From the NCBI RefSeq assembly GCF_036320965.1, contig NC_092261.1:11052697-11116696 (forward strand): a DNA stretch of 64,000 bases, in the 5' to 3' direction. Shown here piece after piece: positions 13,638 to 27,193 of this stretch (positions within the stretch are counted from its first letter, which is position 1; the number at the start of each line of letters is the position of its first letter). Source of the stretch: Panulirus ornatus. Lineage: Eukaryota > Arthropoda > Malacostraca > Decapoda > Palinuridae. Position numbers and translations under genes: made by a program. The notes under the pieces were generated by a model. That model was not told the origin of the DNA. It did no database searches and was given only the letters and a program-made list of their open reading frames with translations.

Positions 13638-14699
13638 TCTTGAAGATAGGTTATCTTCCGTGATAAGTGAGCAATGTGGACAAAGGTTCGGATATAACAG
13701 CATCCGCGGCTTGGAAATGGACGTAGGAAGATAAAGGGAGACTCTTAATTGCAAGGAAAATGGAACGCGTATCACACACCCACACACGGTAATTTAGATC
13801 CTGAAGCAATGTCCATTTTGATTTTAGGTATGTTACCACTACGCTAGTTCTGACAACGGTGCAAACCTAGTTTTTTTCACACTATCTATCTATCTATCTA
13901 TCTCTTACTTTGCGGTTTTTGATATCTTATAATCTCAACGCTTCGTCTGTAGGCTATGGAAATAAAGGTAAGTGCAACCAAGCCGACCGATATATCGAGC
14001 TGAGCCCCGCCAGTCTTATACAACCCAGTGTGTTTGCGTTTGTCTTTATAGTCCCACAACTAAACGATTTACAGCGGCGGGGGAGGAGGAGGAGGAGGAG
14101 GAGGAGGTTCATCCCCTCCTGCTAAAATGAGGATTAGTTTGTTATAGTTTCAGTTCACATATCGAGCGGGTCACCTGGTTGTTGTATGATTCTTTTTTTT
14201 CCTCTCCCACAGGGTCGCTCTGCCGGTTCGTATGTTTGACCATGTTCAGACGGATTTATATTTCTGTCTCATTAATTCTCCTCTGAGTGATGTGATCAGT
14301 AAAGATAATCTAATACTTATGAAATCTGATAGATAGGTGGTGTCTGCCGATGGCAGACACCCCGGGTATGAGAATCTGTTGATCTTAAGAAAAGATGAGC
14401 CTTAAAGATAAACGAATAAACAAATGAGTAAGCATATAAACGCAAAGATAAAACAAAAAAATCTTGACAACAGTGATATAAACAAGATAGTTTATCGATG
14501 TCAAAGATACTTCTAATGTTATCAGTTTCCAGGTGCTCATTATAACTTCCCGTATGCTCTATACATTCTTATACGCAGCTCCAGGGTACACACCACACTC
14601 TTGAAAGCACTTGTGCAACTCCCGAGGTAATCTAAATAACTGCATCTTTCAAACCAGCAACGGTGGTTAGGTCTCATTAAAAACACACACTCTCTCTTT

Positions 14700-15030
14700 G
14701 ACAAGTCCCCATAAACAATTTTCCAGCACTGACTGGCAGTGGGATCCGAAAATGGAGTGGGGTATCAGAGCCTGAACATTCAGGAAAGCGAGAGGTGTGC
14801 GTTAGACAGAATGAATTAGAGCGATAATGTATATGAGGAGGTGGATGGGCTGTCGATTGGCTGAACCAGGAAGTATGAAGCGGGCCTGGGTAAAACGCTG
14901 GAGAAATTTGTGAGCCTTTGTTGTAGATGAAAGACTCTGGTTGTGGTACATTAGACATGATAGCTAAAGATTGGATGTGTGCAAATGAGGCCATTATTTC
15001 TCCGTTCCTGACGTTACTTCACTATAGTGG
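14700..15030 (+). mobile_element. Old, diverged copy of the LINE 3' UTR
   Basis: Degenerate but collinear blocks are seen: a TTAGACAGAATGAATTAGAGCG segment, GGGCTGTCGATTGGCTGAACC, AGTATGAAGCGGGCCTGGG, ACATTAGACATGATAGCTA and AAGATTGGATGTGTG, ending in CTCCGTTCCTGACGTTACTTC. Each resembles the corresponding block of the long LINE 3' UTR at 49,338-49,500. Divergence is high, so boundaries are approximate. Confidence 0.5.
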
Positions 15031-16914
15031 GGAAGGTGATCAGAAAATAAGGAAGAATGGAAGTAAAGAGGGGGTTCACTGAAACAAAGCATTTTGTCAT
15101 GTGATAGTTTGCTCTACCGATTAATATTCATATTTCATCAACGTTTTGCGTAGGCAAGGGAGCATGAAAAACATAAAGCCTCTTTAATTCGAGGGCCATA
15201 ATTCTCCTGCTTCTTTATTCATGATTTACCGGGAAAATCTAAGTAAGAAAATATTTGCACTGCTTCCTACGTTAACAGATTCAAAGGCTGTCAACAAATC
15301 ACTGCTGGGTGTAGATGTGAAGTGCGCGAGAGGAACATGGTTACGGTAGGAGCCTGCCTGAGACAACCACAACCCTCCGAAGCCATGAATGTAACAGGGA
15401 CTTCGAGGCTCCAAATCCATCCTAGAAGAGGGGAGGGGAGATGTCCCCATCCCATCTCTTATCCCGCCCTGGAGACCTACAGTAGAGAGAGGGGAGGGGA
15501 AACTTCGTCCTCCTCCTATTCTTCCTCTCCTCTGAATCTTAGGATGAGGATGATAGATTCTCCCGTCTTATCCTCGAGTGGATCCCTTAGTCCCAGTATG
15601 AGGAGTTCTGATCCTTCCCATAGGGTCACCATACCCAATGTCTTCTAGCGAAGAGGGCGCCGAACCATGTGCCACCCTCTCCCCCATGAAGTGTAGCCCT
15701 GGGACTATAAAGCCCTGCTCCACACTGCCAGGATCATGGGGCATAAAAGCCTCTTTCTCAGCATCAAGCTCTAAGAGATCATACTGGCATTTCACCCTCT
15801 CATGAAGCCCTACACTCCCCTACTGCCCAAAGGTGCCTGAATATGGGGAGGAGTTCGCACTTTTCAACTCTTCCCCAACTCTAAACTCTCAAAGATGAAA
15901 TGTAGGTTCTCCTCAGATCCAATTTCCCTTCTTCCCTCACTTTCAATCCTCAATGTGAAGTGGCATCTTCAGTCTCCACTTTAATTCTCACTTACGACTG
16001 TCACGAGAATGTTGTGATCAGCTTAGATCGTCCTACTGTCGCTGGAGAATATACACTTCCGAATCCTTGAATGAGATTTGTGTCGTTATTCTTGCTGTGG
16101 ACGATATCTGCCGTGCAGCAAACGCCAGGAAGGTAGTGTCACTGTGAGCGAGGGGGAATAGATTCTCGTTTGTGCGAATCCAGATGAATTTGGTAACGCA
16201 GGCTCAAAACCGTATTGTGGTTGGGGTCCTTTTTCTCCTGGGAATAACTTATTTTGAAATTGAAATTTTTAATTCCCAGATAGTTCAGCTTGGGGGTGAG
16301 GGGGGCCAGGTTTCCTTGTGGAGCCTTATCTCCGACGTTCACTTTTGGCATGATTCGTGTGCGACATCGCCTCTACCCGGTAACAACAAGGGAGACCTTT
16401 GGCCACGCTCGCGGCGGCCCAGCAACCTCTACGAACTCCAAAATCCGCGACATGGGCCACATCCACCTCCTCCTACATTAACTCCCAAGTAAACTCGGCA
16501 GCCACGCACTTCTCCCACGAGCTCCTGCTTCATCTGGTATCCTCACCAGCATCACAGGACCCCTGCCAAGCCTCTCTCCTATAAGTCAATCTACCTCACT
16601 TGACCTCTCCTCCTTCACCATAATCCTGCAGCTCCAGTAGCGCATTGTCCCTGGGCTGTCCCACTTTATGTACCATGAAAAATAAGCACTTTTTGTTGTT
16701 ATTGTTAAACGTGCTTTTGTGTCACTCTGTCACGTCAGTCCAACAACCGGTAAGTACACCTGCTAAACTGTATGATCGTCGGTTGAAGAACGACAGTGTA
16801 TTCTCGTCGAAGTATCTGTCGCTTTTAAGGAGTCTATCTTGTCCCCACTGCCAAGCGTAGGTGCACACTTAGAGCTATGGGGGCTTTCGTTGATTGAGAA
16901 TAGGGTCCTTGGAT

Positions 16915-16917
<3 letters not shown>
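15031..16917. other. No gene seen
   Basis: GC-richer purine or pyrimidine stretches (15,420-15,560, 16,480-16,620) open several frames, but none has coding-like codon use or convincing splice sites. Confidence 0.45.

Positions 16918-16962
<45 letters not shown>
16918..16962. repeat. (CA)n microsatellite
   Basis: 45-bp array. Confidence 0.97.
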
Positions 16963-16966
<4 letters not shown>

Positions 16967-17229
16967 ACAGATCCTCCAGTCAGGTAAGAGGATACAAGAG
17001 CCTCCGTCTCCGCCCCCCTTCCTCCTTGACATCCTCCTCCAGATTTTTAGCTCCACTCGTAATTGGCCTCGTGACCAGGACGAGAACACAGGCACATATC
17101 ATTATCCAGATGCCCTTCTTGGTAGCGTTGCCAGGACGATGGCTCACTGCAAACACAACCAACACGCCAGCAAACACACAAACACATCATCTGTGATGCT
17201 CCTATGTTGAGTAGCTTACCTGTGTGGAG

Positions 17230-17307
<78 letters not shown>
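17230..17307. repeat. (TA)n at a LINE tail
   Basis: About 78 bp with one early TAA interruption; joins the T-run of the LINE end at 17,308. Confidence 0.97.
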
Positions 17308-17325
<18 letters not shown>

Positions 17326-17500
17326 TTTGCTTTGTCGCTGTCTCCCGCGTTTGAGAGGTAGCGCAAGGAAACAGACGAAAGAAATGGCCCAACCCACCCA
17401 CATACGCATGTATATACATACGTCCACACACGCAAATATACCTACCTACACAGCTTTCCATGGTTTACCCCAGACGCTTCACATGCCCTGATTCAAGGGG
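17308..17500 (-). mobile_element. LINE 3' end fragment (same family as 53,015-53,845)
   Basis: A T-run (17,308-17,328), GCTTTGTCGCTG, the tail core (17,343-17,362), ACAGACGAAAGAAATGGCCC and the block up to CAGACGCTTCACATGCCC line up almost base for base with the plus-strand reading of the LINE at 53,015. The element is cut about 190 bp from its 3' end. A (TA)n array (17,230-17,307) sits on the tail side. Confidence 0.8.
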
Positions 17501-17634
17501 GAGAGAGCTGAAAGCGTCAGTTTAAGGATGAAAGCTGAAGAAGACAGCGGGAGGAGCCGTGTTAAGAACAGGACTGAAGCATCCAAAGAAAACTTGAATT
17601 ACAGTTGCAGCGGCAACAGTCATTGACCGAAAAG

Positions 17635-17790
17635 GGGTTGATAAGATTATCAAAAGGGGGCAACCCCACCTTGGAGGGTTGCCGGGTGTATACGAAAAAT
17701 AGGCCGACTGTGAAGTTCAAAAGGGGACAACCCTAAGGCCATAGAAGGGTTGCCAAGCGTATAAGAAAAACAAGTCGACTGTGAAGGGGG
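17635..17790. repeat. Two ~70-bp repeats, each with an internal hairpin
   Basis: AAAAGGGGGCAACCC...GGGTTGCCGGGTGTATACGAA..GACTGTGAAG is repeated as AAAAGGGGACAACCC...GGGTTGCCAAGCGTATAAGAA..GACTGTGAAG. In each copy CAACCC pairs with GGGTTG over a short loop. Confidence 0.75.
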
Positions 17791-18394
17791 GTTCATAAAC
17801 GTACCAGGAAGAACTTGTTCAGATTTGAAATGATAATCAATGAGGTCGCTTTTCTGCCCTCTCGATCTGTTTCTCTGCCTTAATGGCCTTCAATGTAATC
17901 TTTATACACTCCCCTTTGACTTGAGACTAGATAAGGTAATCTTTATGCATCAAAAGAAACAATCAATGGACAGTCTCTTTGTGCTCCGGTTCGGAGGAAG
18001 ATGTAGGGAATATTTTTCTTTACTGTGGGTTAAGTATATTTCTTTTGCCGTGCTGTTCTATAGTCTCTTTCATCTTCCCTTTTAGGAACGTACAGACAGC
18101 ACAAAAGAAATATTTTTCTTTCCGTATTGGTATTGAAAAGTTTGGCAATCTGTTACGTTATTTTGGATATCATTATGCGTTCTAGTTTTCTTTTATGAAC
18201 AATAGCCCCTCTCTCTTAACCTATGAATTACCAAATACATATTTTCATTACTATTCTTAGAACAGTTATCTATCTTTTCCTTCACATAATGTTTGTGAGT
18301 ATGATTATTTTCCTCTATGTAACATTTATATTTCAATGTAATTTCCTGACTCACGAATCACGCCCTTCTCGTCAATATTTCATTTCTTACTAAC

Positions 18395-18640
18395 TCCAGA
18401 AATATCATGTTCTCTCTTGTACACTTACTCCACTTTATCATGTTTTCCCCCCTTGTAATAACACCACAAATATCATGTTCTCTCCCTTACACTAACACTA
18501 AAACACCATGTTCTCCCCCTTACATTAGCGCCACAAACACCACGTTCTCTCGCTTATGTTAACATCAAACATCATGTTCTCTCCTTTACACTAACACCAC
18601 CAACATCGTGTTCTCTCCCGTACACTGAAAAACAGAAACC
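18395..18640. repeat. Minisatellite, unit 34 bp, seven copies
   Basis: ATCATGTTCTC or close variants start at about 18,404, 18,438, 18,472, 18,506, 18,539, 18,571 and 18,605, each followed by CCCTTACACTAACACCAC-like sequence. The spacing is nearly constant at 32-34 bp. Confidence 0.85.
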
Positions 18641-19268
18641 ATATTACTGTTAAGCTATGAAATAAAAAAAAACAGATAGGCCATTTGAATCTCTTATATC
18701 AATGGGATTCTTTATAATCTAATGTAAGTATATAAGTAAACTTAAGTTTAGTAATCTTCAGTATGTTGCAATATAGGTATGATATCAAAGAACCCGCATG
18801 TACGAATGTCTTAAAAAAACATTATCTCTCAAAGCAACACCAAAGATATAGTCTCACATAAAAAGACCTTTTGACCAAGAGACGGAGTGAAAGGTCACAC
18901 AAATAAGACTACAAGAGCAAGAACGAGTAAGAAAAAAAAAAAAGAAGTCTCCATAAGGAAGACCACCTGAGCAGGAACGAGTCTAAAGTCCTACAAAAAA
19001 AAAATAGTCAGTCGACTGTGGAGTGAATGAAGATGTATCCTTCAGGGCTCATTTAGTCCCCTTGGGTAGGTCCTGGGAGGAGGGCATTATAGATGCAGCT
19101 GGAGGAAGGGCAGACCCCCAAATGGCCAATAGAGAAACAAGTTCTCGTCGCTCTGGTCTTGTTTATTTGTGAAACTCTCTGGAGTATTACGAAACGACCC
19201 GGCCGGCCTGACGTTTATGATTTTTAAGGTGCGGATCAGCGGTGACTATACGAAGGTGAATGTGTGTG

Positions 19269-19369
<101 letters not shown>

Positions 19370-19681
19370 TTTTCCTTATCCTACAACTTTTCTAAGAGGT
19401 ACCGCCAAGTGATACATATAAGAAAAAAACTGCAGGGAACCATCCACTCATGAGCCAACATGTTTCTCTTTAGGATAGGATTTCTCGTCTTGATGCTCTA
19501 GTGATAAAACTATCCCAGTGAGGGGGGGCAGGCAGCCAGTTTTGTGGCAGCATCCAGAGAGATGAAACCCTTGACGCCATCCAAACTCACTACGAGGACG
19601 CCACATAAAAGTCTTTCAGGAAAAAGACGCAATGTTTTACACCTTAACTTGATATATTCATCTCTATTTTCTTTTTCCTTT

Positions 19682-19685
<4 letters not shown>

Positions 19686-19757
<72 letters not shown>
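19686..19757. repeat. (TA)n microsatellite
   Basis: 72-bp array. No recognisable LINE or SINE tail beside it. Confidence 0.97.
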
Positions 19758-19759
<2 letters not shown>

Positions 19760-20373
19760 GTTCCTAACCACCTTGAAGTAACCAAATAGGACGAGCGAAA
19801 TTCAAAATCATTTTACATGCTCCCCTACTCTTAATGTCTACAATTTCGGTACTTACACACCTCGTCTATACTTTACGACCATCCGAACTTAAAGCTCCAG
19901 GAATTTTAGAATATATTTTAAGTCTTTGAACGTAAGAGATCTCTCCCTTCTCCAATGCCAGATCTACTGCTCAGTATAACTAACGCCCACCAGAGTCACA
20001 CTCTATTATCGGATACTCTTGTGTTACAGTAGATGATTTCTATGTTTCATCCCAATGACTTAGAATATACAGCAAAAAAGATAACATATATTTCATTTTC
20101 CCAGTCAAGTCTCCCCCATTCACTTGTATTTTCAGCGTTCCCTTCCCAAGTAACTTCAGTCCTGAATCCTCTTCCCCTGTGTTTTGATAACCTACAAAAT
20201 AGAATAATTCAAATGTTTCTTTTCTTCATGCGTTTTGGTATCTTTCTCTCAAATCAGACCACATTTTTAAACTTTCTGTACCCAACGATTTTTCTTAAAG
20301 AGGAGCTGCTCAATAGCATCAGCAGGATAGACGCCACTGTTTATAATGGAAACAATGAAGGACATTATTTCAA

Positions 20374-20528
<155 letters not shown>

Positions 20529-20648
20529 TTCACCCAGGACCCCTTTTCCAGGTGCTCTTGCAGCTCCAGTTCTGCTTTGCTTTCAGAGGCAGGGAAATGA
20601 TGGACGCCTTTGGAGTGAGAAGCTCATCGACGAGACTCTATTCCCTTT

Positions 20649-20782
<134 letters not shown>

Positions 20783-21196
20783 AGAAATATTTTTTCCTCC
20801 AGTTCAGTTCAAAATTCCTGTGCAACATTCACAGGTAAATCACTCTGAAACATAAATCTCTCTGGCTGTAAAAATGGCTGGGATTCTAAGATTACTTGGC
20901 TAGTGCGCCGGCTTTAAGAACATTGCTCTAGGGGTTCGATTCTCGGTTTTCCACCTCACTGAGATCCAATACCCTGTGTAGCATTACCAACGTTGTGGAA
21001 ACAACGCGTTGGCTGGCTGCCTGGTCGGCTGGCCAACCCTCTGGTTCCATCTATAGGTGGGGGTGGCGGTGTCTTCTGTGTACTGTTTGCTTCTTTTCTT
21101 CTTCTCCCTCTCTCTGTTCATCTTGTTACGCATTGTTTACGGATACACAGAGGTTCACTGCTTTGTCCGTGAGTAGGTATATTTCACTGCTCATGT

Positions 21197-21198
<2 letters not shown>

Positions 21199-21249
<51 letters not shown>
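21199..21249. repeat. (CT)n microsatellite
   Basis: 51-bp array. Confidence 0.97.
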
Positions 21250-21250
<1 letters not shown>

Positions 21251-21528
21251 GGTGATGAATGTGACAATATGATAATTAGCAGCCACGCTTCTGTTAGATG
21301 AGCTTTCAAGCTAATTTCTGAAGCTATTCCGCATCGCTTCGCCCTTTGTAGATCTACTTGTCGTCCTTGACCAATACAGACTTTTAATTCATACAGATAA
21401 ACAAACCCAATCATCATCACAAACAGAATGATAGATCTATCACGTACCTATCCGCTGAAAAGTTTGTCAAAATTCCAGTGTATATTTTACCAAAGCACTC
21501 ATGAATTGCTTTATTGTAAAAGAAAAAA

Positions 21529-21640
21529 AAATTCAGACATATTCGTCATTTCCCGCACTTGCAACGTAGCGTTAAGAACAGAGGACTGAGCCTTAGAGGG
21601 AATATCCTCCCTTGGTCCCGTTCTCCGTTCTTTTTTACCA
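21529..21640 (-). mobile_element. SINE, 3' half, diverged
   Basis: ATTCGTCATTTCCCGCACTT, GTAGCGTTAAGAACAGAGGA, GAGGGAATATCCTCCCTTGG and GTTCTCCGTTCTTTTTTA are collinear with the SINE tail half. The core at 21,551-21,570 has several substitutions. No (TA)n is left next to it. Confidence 0.6.
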
Positions 21641-23352
21641 TAAATATGTGCCATAGATATTTCTTCGCTGAATGTTAAGGTAGATTTGCGGCACATTACA
21701 AGTCTGCGTTTTCTGAGGCTTCCGAGTGAATAACGGCGCATGGTTCTCTGAATATCCACGAAAATAACAGCATCTCCCTGAACATACACACCTATTTCCC
21801 ATGTTTCGAGTACCATCCTTTAAAACTTGAAAATGAAAAAAAAATAGTCTGCGTTCACATCTACATAAAAAAAAGACAGTCTTTTCGTTCACATCTACGT
21901 AAGATATCCTCACATTACATGCAATGAATAGTCATTCAAAGTCCGTATTCACTGCTAACAACCTTCTGGTTTGCTCTTCTGTTTCTCCCACAAATAACAT
22001 GACCGCAGGTAACTTCTTCATAATCTTCATATCCCGTGTATACACCCTATACGCCTAAAGAACAAGATTCGCAATGAATCCAGCCAAGTAATGCAGAGGC
22101 ACCAAGTAACGTTCAGCAGACGAACACATGTAAAGACTGGTATGTGTATGTAAAGTGAATTGCATACATTGTGATCGTGTAGTGAACTAATAAATACTGG
22201 ATATCAATAACCCCTTTATACCCTAAAGGAATCTCTACACGTCCTTGCGCTAGACGTCTACCTCAATGTACCATAGGATATAACTCTTTAAAGGAGAAAT
22301 TACTCTGAGAGTAGAGTAATTGCTTATGAAGTAAGGCAGTCATCTAGCAAGAGACGAAACTTGCCTGGCAGTTTAGGGTATTTACATAACACGGGGAGCA
22401 AGAAAATGAAATGCTCCGCAGGCCACTTCACTGACTCGTGTCCTGGTGAGATACCTTATAAATGGGCTTATTATTTAGACAGAATGGTTACCCAGAAGAA
22501 CGTAAACCATGCCATCAAGAGAATGAATACACAGATAAGGCAAACAGTCCTATGAAGGATGTGTATGTATCTCAGAAAATGAAAATTACATCGGTAAACA
22601 CGCACGTTACAAATGACGTAGTTAAGCCATATAAGAGGATTATATCAAAGCGAGACAATAACATGATTCAAGAGCATTATACCATAACACAGTGAATGGA
22701 CCTCACGTGTGATATAAAGATGAGATCCTGTACTTACCTGCTATATGCAAATGTACCACAAGCAAAGTACGTGATTACCCTGAGTGCAAAGAGTATTGCA
22801 CAAACTGATCTTACTCGAAATGTAGAGACTTGTATCACATGTAATGATACCACGTATACATAAGTTCCCTGCAAGGCGTGTGATTACACCCTCCACAATA
22901 AGTATTCTACACGTGTTCAGATTATCCCGAAACGGAAGAGGGGGAAATTCTTATGAATCTCAAAAAATAGTTGAGGATAGTAATGACAAATCCATACGAG
23001 AGATATACCATGAGCGTAAAGATCATCCCCATATTGAGAGAAAATGTAATCAAGGACCTGAAAAAGGATAATAAAATTAGTACATAAAAGAAGAAATATC
23101 GCGTTCATGCCTACTACAGGACAAAGTGAATTGCTAAGTGTAAAAAGTCAATGTAAGGAGTACCCTTGTTCTACATATAAACAAGACACAAGGGCAAACA
23201 TCTTGACTAAAATCTTGTTCATGTTTCTGGAGCATGTTGGTCAACAATGTTGCAATTAAACATCTATTCAATCATACATGTACACGCTTGACAATTCCTG
23301 CAAAGGTAACATAAATGAATTGCAGAGCCAGATTGCGTTGCGAGAGACTATC

Positions 23353-23355
<3 letters not shown>
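21641..23355. other. No gene seen
   Basis: AT-rich unique-looking sequence. Frames of 60-90 codons occur without recognisable motifs. Confidence 0.45.

Positions 23356-23405
<50 letters not shown>
23356..23405. repeat. (TA)n microsatellite
   Basis: 50-bp array. Confidence 0.97.
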
Positions 23406-23406
<1 letters not shown>

Positions 23407-23739
23407 CGTAATCAACGAAAATATTGCAAATATATTGTATACATGCCAACACAACATTTATGATATAATTTCCTTCGTTTACGAAATGAAAACACCACAT
23501 CTTTTGACGCTTTCGTGTGGAAAAGAAGCAGCCATCCTAAGGCTGCCAGAAGACATCAGAGGCTGGAGAAAGCGAAAGTACACTGAAGGAAAGCACTAAC
23601 TCCGAACACTGACACTGTAGCAGCTGTGTGCTTGTGCTAGGCAAAGGTGCCCAAAACTTTCTTCCTAGTCTCTTGAAGTCTAGCTTGTTATCAGACCATC
23701 ACCAATCTTCTCACAAGTGATGGCCTCCGAGCACGTCCC

Positions 23740-23812
23740 CTATAGAGTCAGATCAAAGGCCACGTCATAATACCCAAGGGTCGTCCCGTCATGCTCAAGG
23801 GAAAGTCTTCAT
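23740..23812. repeat. Dispersed copy of the 21-bp minisatellite unit
   Basis: CAGATCAAAGGCCACGTCAT, ACCCAAGGGTCGTCCC and GTCATGCTCAAGGG match the block at 39,545-39,615 and the units at 9,158-9,390. Confidence 0.55.
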
Positions 23813-24397
23813 CTAATCATAAATGGCATCCGATGTATAAAGACGAAGTGTTCTTGCAGTCATTGTCAGAAAATTCATGACAAAATAACTCTCTAATGCA
23901 AACTAAAAATCATAAATCTATGATGATGGTGATGATATTTAGTTCGTCAGCCATATCATCAGATGATCAAAAGAAGAAAAAATATATGAAAATCAAAGAT
24001 TCAGGAGACCATGGTGTGAGAAGCACTCCTGGAGGGAGCATGTGGCAGCCTTCCTCTCCATAGTTCACCGATGAATCTCCCTCGCCAACGCTCCACTCGG
24101 CCGATTCCCTCGGGTAAGTGAGACGGAAACATCCCTGAATGGCCGTCAAATCAGGTTTGGTCTGGGGAGAAACATTGGTGAGGCCGTAAATGGTCCAGAT
24201 CGGCGGTCCTCGAGCGGTCACCCGACGTGGCAGGAGACCGACCCAAGACCCCTTTGTGCCACGCTCTTAAAACCCCGGTCTATAGGAGGTCCTCCTGACG
24301 TGGCCCACACGTTTATACTGTGTATAGTCTTTGTTCGGTTCTCTTAGCATGGCTCGGGGTCCGCTGCCCACACTGTCTTTCCTCACCCTCCTATCTT

Positions 24398-24547
<150 letters not shown>

Positions 24548-24604
24548 GTACTAACTGAAGAGAATGCCCTTGGAGCTTGAAGGTGTGAATAGTAACAATA
24601 TGAA

Positions 24605-24950
24605 AATATATTAAAGAGTGTCTATCAGAAAGCAAATGAAAATAGGAAACGAAGGCTGTGTTTTATTGCTAGGAATATCGACTGCGAAACATCGGAAACA
24701 ATTCTGGGCCATTTTTAACGCTCTGGTAACACCACACCTCGAATATGCAATTCTGGTCCCCGAGCGACAAGACGTATGAGAAAATGGTGGAGCAAGCACA
24801 AAGATGGGCGACAAAACTGTATTCCATTTCTGAGAAAATTTTCCGAGACTAAGAGGATTATATATTTTTTTTTTTTTATCTAAAGAGGCGTAAACTTCAC
24901 GATGACCTAACTGAAGTTTCCAAAATTTTGAATAAATTCGAAAGCATAAT
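24605..24950 (+). pseudogene. Broken CR1-like LINE reverse transcriptase C-terminus
   Basis: In the forward direction the pieces NRKRRLCFIARNIDCETSETI, LVTPHLEYAILVP, MVEQAQRWATKLYSISE and LHDDLTEVSKILNKFE occur in this order in shifting frames. They correspond block by block to the conserved end of CR1/L2/Rex-type reverse transcriptases (A-R-LGFI-RN, LVRPHLEYA, LE-VQRRATK, LRGDLIEVFKI). At least two frameshifts and two stops interrupt it, and an internal T-run at 24,867-24,878 has been inserted. This is an old fossil of the last ~110 residues, and no 3' tail could be identified. The order of four independent blocks makes the family assignment fairly safe; the exact clade is less sure. Confidence 0.75.
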
Positions 24951-25499
24951 TCATGAAATGTGAGAAAGCACAGTCACTAAGTAAAGTGAAATAAAGCCTG
25001 AAAGATGCAATACTTACAGTAAAAAGTTTCTTTACAAATCGATACTTCTGAATTATGAAATAACTTACCGTCATACACTGTAAATGCAAAAACCAGTTAA
25101 ACTTATCATCAGTTCAAGTAACATTTGAATGAACACACAAATTAGACACATGTACTTTCATTACCTTTTCTCATTTCAGATTCTGATGTTGTATATATTG
25201 TAGTACAACAATGGGTGGAATAGCGTGGCAAGATTTTATGGTAGGATATTCCATTTCGTTTTATTCTGCTAAGTTCATGCAGGCTTACTTAACAAATGCA
25301 TGGCATTTCTTCATTTTCTTCTTTTTTCCTCCTGGCTGTTGTTGTCGAGGGATATTGGAAAGCTGGGAGAGAACCTTCCTTCTGTTCTCTCTTTACCTTA
25401 TGCGCTTTGAACAGAAATAGGAATAGGTAAAGTTCAAGACACGTGATCTAGACGTGGGCCGAGGGCCCCTCGTTTGTCTCTCCTTCCCAGGTACACCCA

Positions 25500-25501
<2 letters not shown>

Positions 25502-25587
<86 letters not shown>
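25502..25587. repeat. (CT)n microsatellite
   Basis: 86-bp array. Confidence 0.97.
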
Positions 25588-25590
<3 letters not shown>

Positions 25591-25962
25591 CATTATCCTC
25601 ATCATACAGCACTGTGAGTACCATACTAACCTGTCTTGCTGTTACATCCTCATTCATAACATGTACCTTCAGTTCGTAGGAGAGAAAGCGAAGTGGATTA
25701 AGTCATTGGAGATTACCCCAGAGGCTCTTTCACTGTCAACACAGATGCAGTCACTCTCATCCAAACTATATTTGGTAAGGGATAGCTAGGGGGATACTGT
25801 CGTCGTAAACATTCGAAGGGATGGAGCCAAGATGGTAGGTAGTGTGAAGTGCCATTCCCTACCAGATAAATAAAACTAAGGCAAATTTACGGCTGGCATA
25901 TTGGAGATTCTTAGTAAAGGAGAGGGAATCAAGACCCGAGATCCTTTTGAAGCAGTTAACAG

Positions 25963-26029
25963 CGAAGTAATTCCGACGCACAGACCGTCGAGGAGATAAC
26001 CTGCGCAGGTCACGAGAGGAATTACTTCG
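25963..26029. other. Inverted repeat, 12-bp perfect arms
   Basis: CGAAGTAATTCC (25,963-25,974) and GGAATTACTTCG (26,018-26,029) are exact reverse complements with a 43-bp loop. The loop contains the palindrome CCTGCGCAGG. No gene is attached to it. Confidence 0.8.
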
Positions 26030-26706
26030 AGTTCTCCCGTTTAGTTTCAGAGTACGCCACGCAATACGTGATAGTATCTCTAGCGATTCTCCCGGGAAAC
26101 AAGTCAAGCTCGCTCAAATGGGATTTGAGCTTTACCCAGTAGGATCCCGTCCCACATTCTTGGGATCCTGTGCCCGGTCAATAGGATCATAGACTCGGGA
26201 TCTATACAAAGCGCTGACCGTGGCGGTTGCTACATTTTTTCTTTTTCTCTCCGTCGTCCTTTGAGCTTCTCTTTCAACCTCCCTCAGCGAGCTGGTATTT
26301 GTTTAGGATACGACCTGTGGGCGTCCATTCTTCTCGTGATTTCACTATCACCTCTGTGCTTCCGCATTAAACTCATGCCTCAATAGGATATTGGGAAATC
26401 CCTATATCCTGCCTTAGGATCTTCAGCCAGTAAATCCCCCTGGAGAAATCCGTCGCAGCAACACCAGTATCTTTCCCTCTAACTCCCCCAGCTACAGCCC
26501 CTTCTATTCCCACCTTTCTCTCGCTCTGGCTCAGGGCTCTGAGACCCTACCGGCCACTCAAGGTACCCAAGCGTGAACCACTGAAGAGATAAAATAAGAT
26601 AAGAATGTTCCATTTCAAACTACCCATGGGGTAAAATTCGTCCTTTCAAAACCCACGAAGCTCGCGGTAGCTAGTTTGTGTCCATTATGACTTCCCCAGC
26701 GAGACT

Positions 26707-26827
<121 letters not shown>

Positions 26828-27119
26828 TTACGGTACTACCCGCCTGGGTATCGGGAGGGGTAGTGGGAGCTGTAGGGGTGAGGCCAGCACTTCAGTAGCC
26901 GTCAAGTATCATCCCAGTGGCCCAGGTAGATGTCTTTCCAACAGGATAGCTGCTGCAGCCATAGTCAATCTTGCCCTTGAGGTTGACGTAAATATGTATG
27001 AAGTTCCATCCACTCATGTGCCCGTCACTGATGTCTCTCTACAGTTTCCTTTCTGATTACTGCAGTTGGAAACGACCACGAGATATGAGACCTAGAATTG
27101 TATATACAAACAGCTACTT

Positions 27120-27148
27120 ACACACACACACACACTTACACAAACTCA

Positions 27149-27190
<42 letters not shown>
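27120..27190. repeat. (CA)n, interrupted
   Basis: Two CA runs separated by TTACACAAACTCACAAA. Confidence 0.95.

Positions 27191-27193
<3 letters not shown>

Noticed and set aside
18395..18640. CRISPR-like regular spacing
   Set aside because: The repeats are diverged minisatellite units without unique spacers, in a eukaryotic window.
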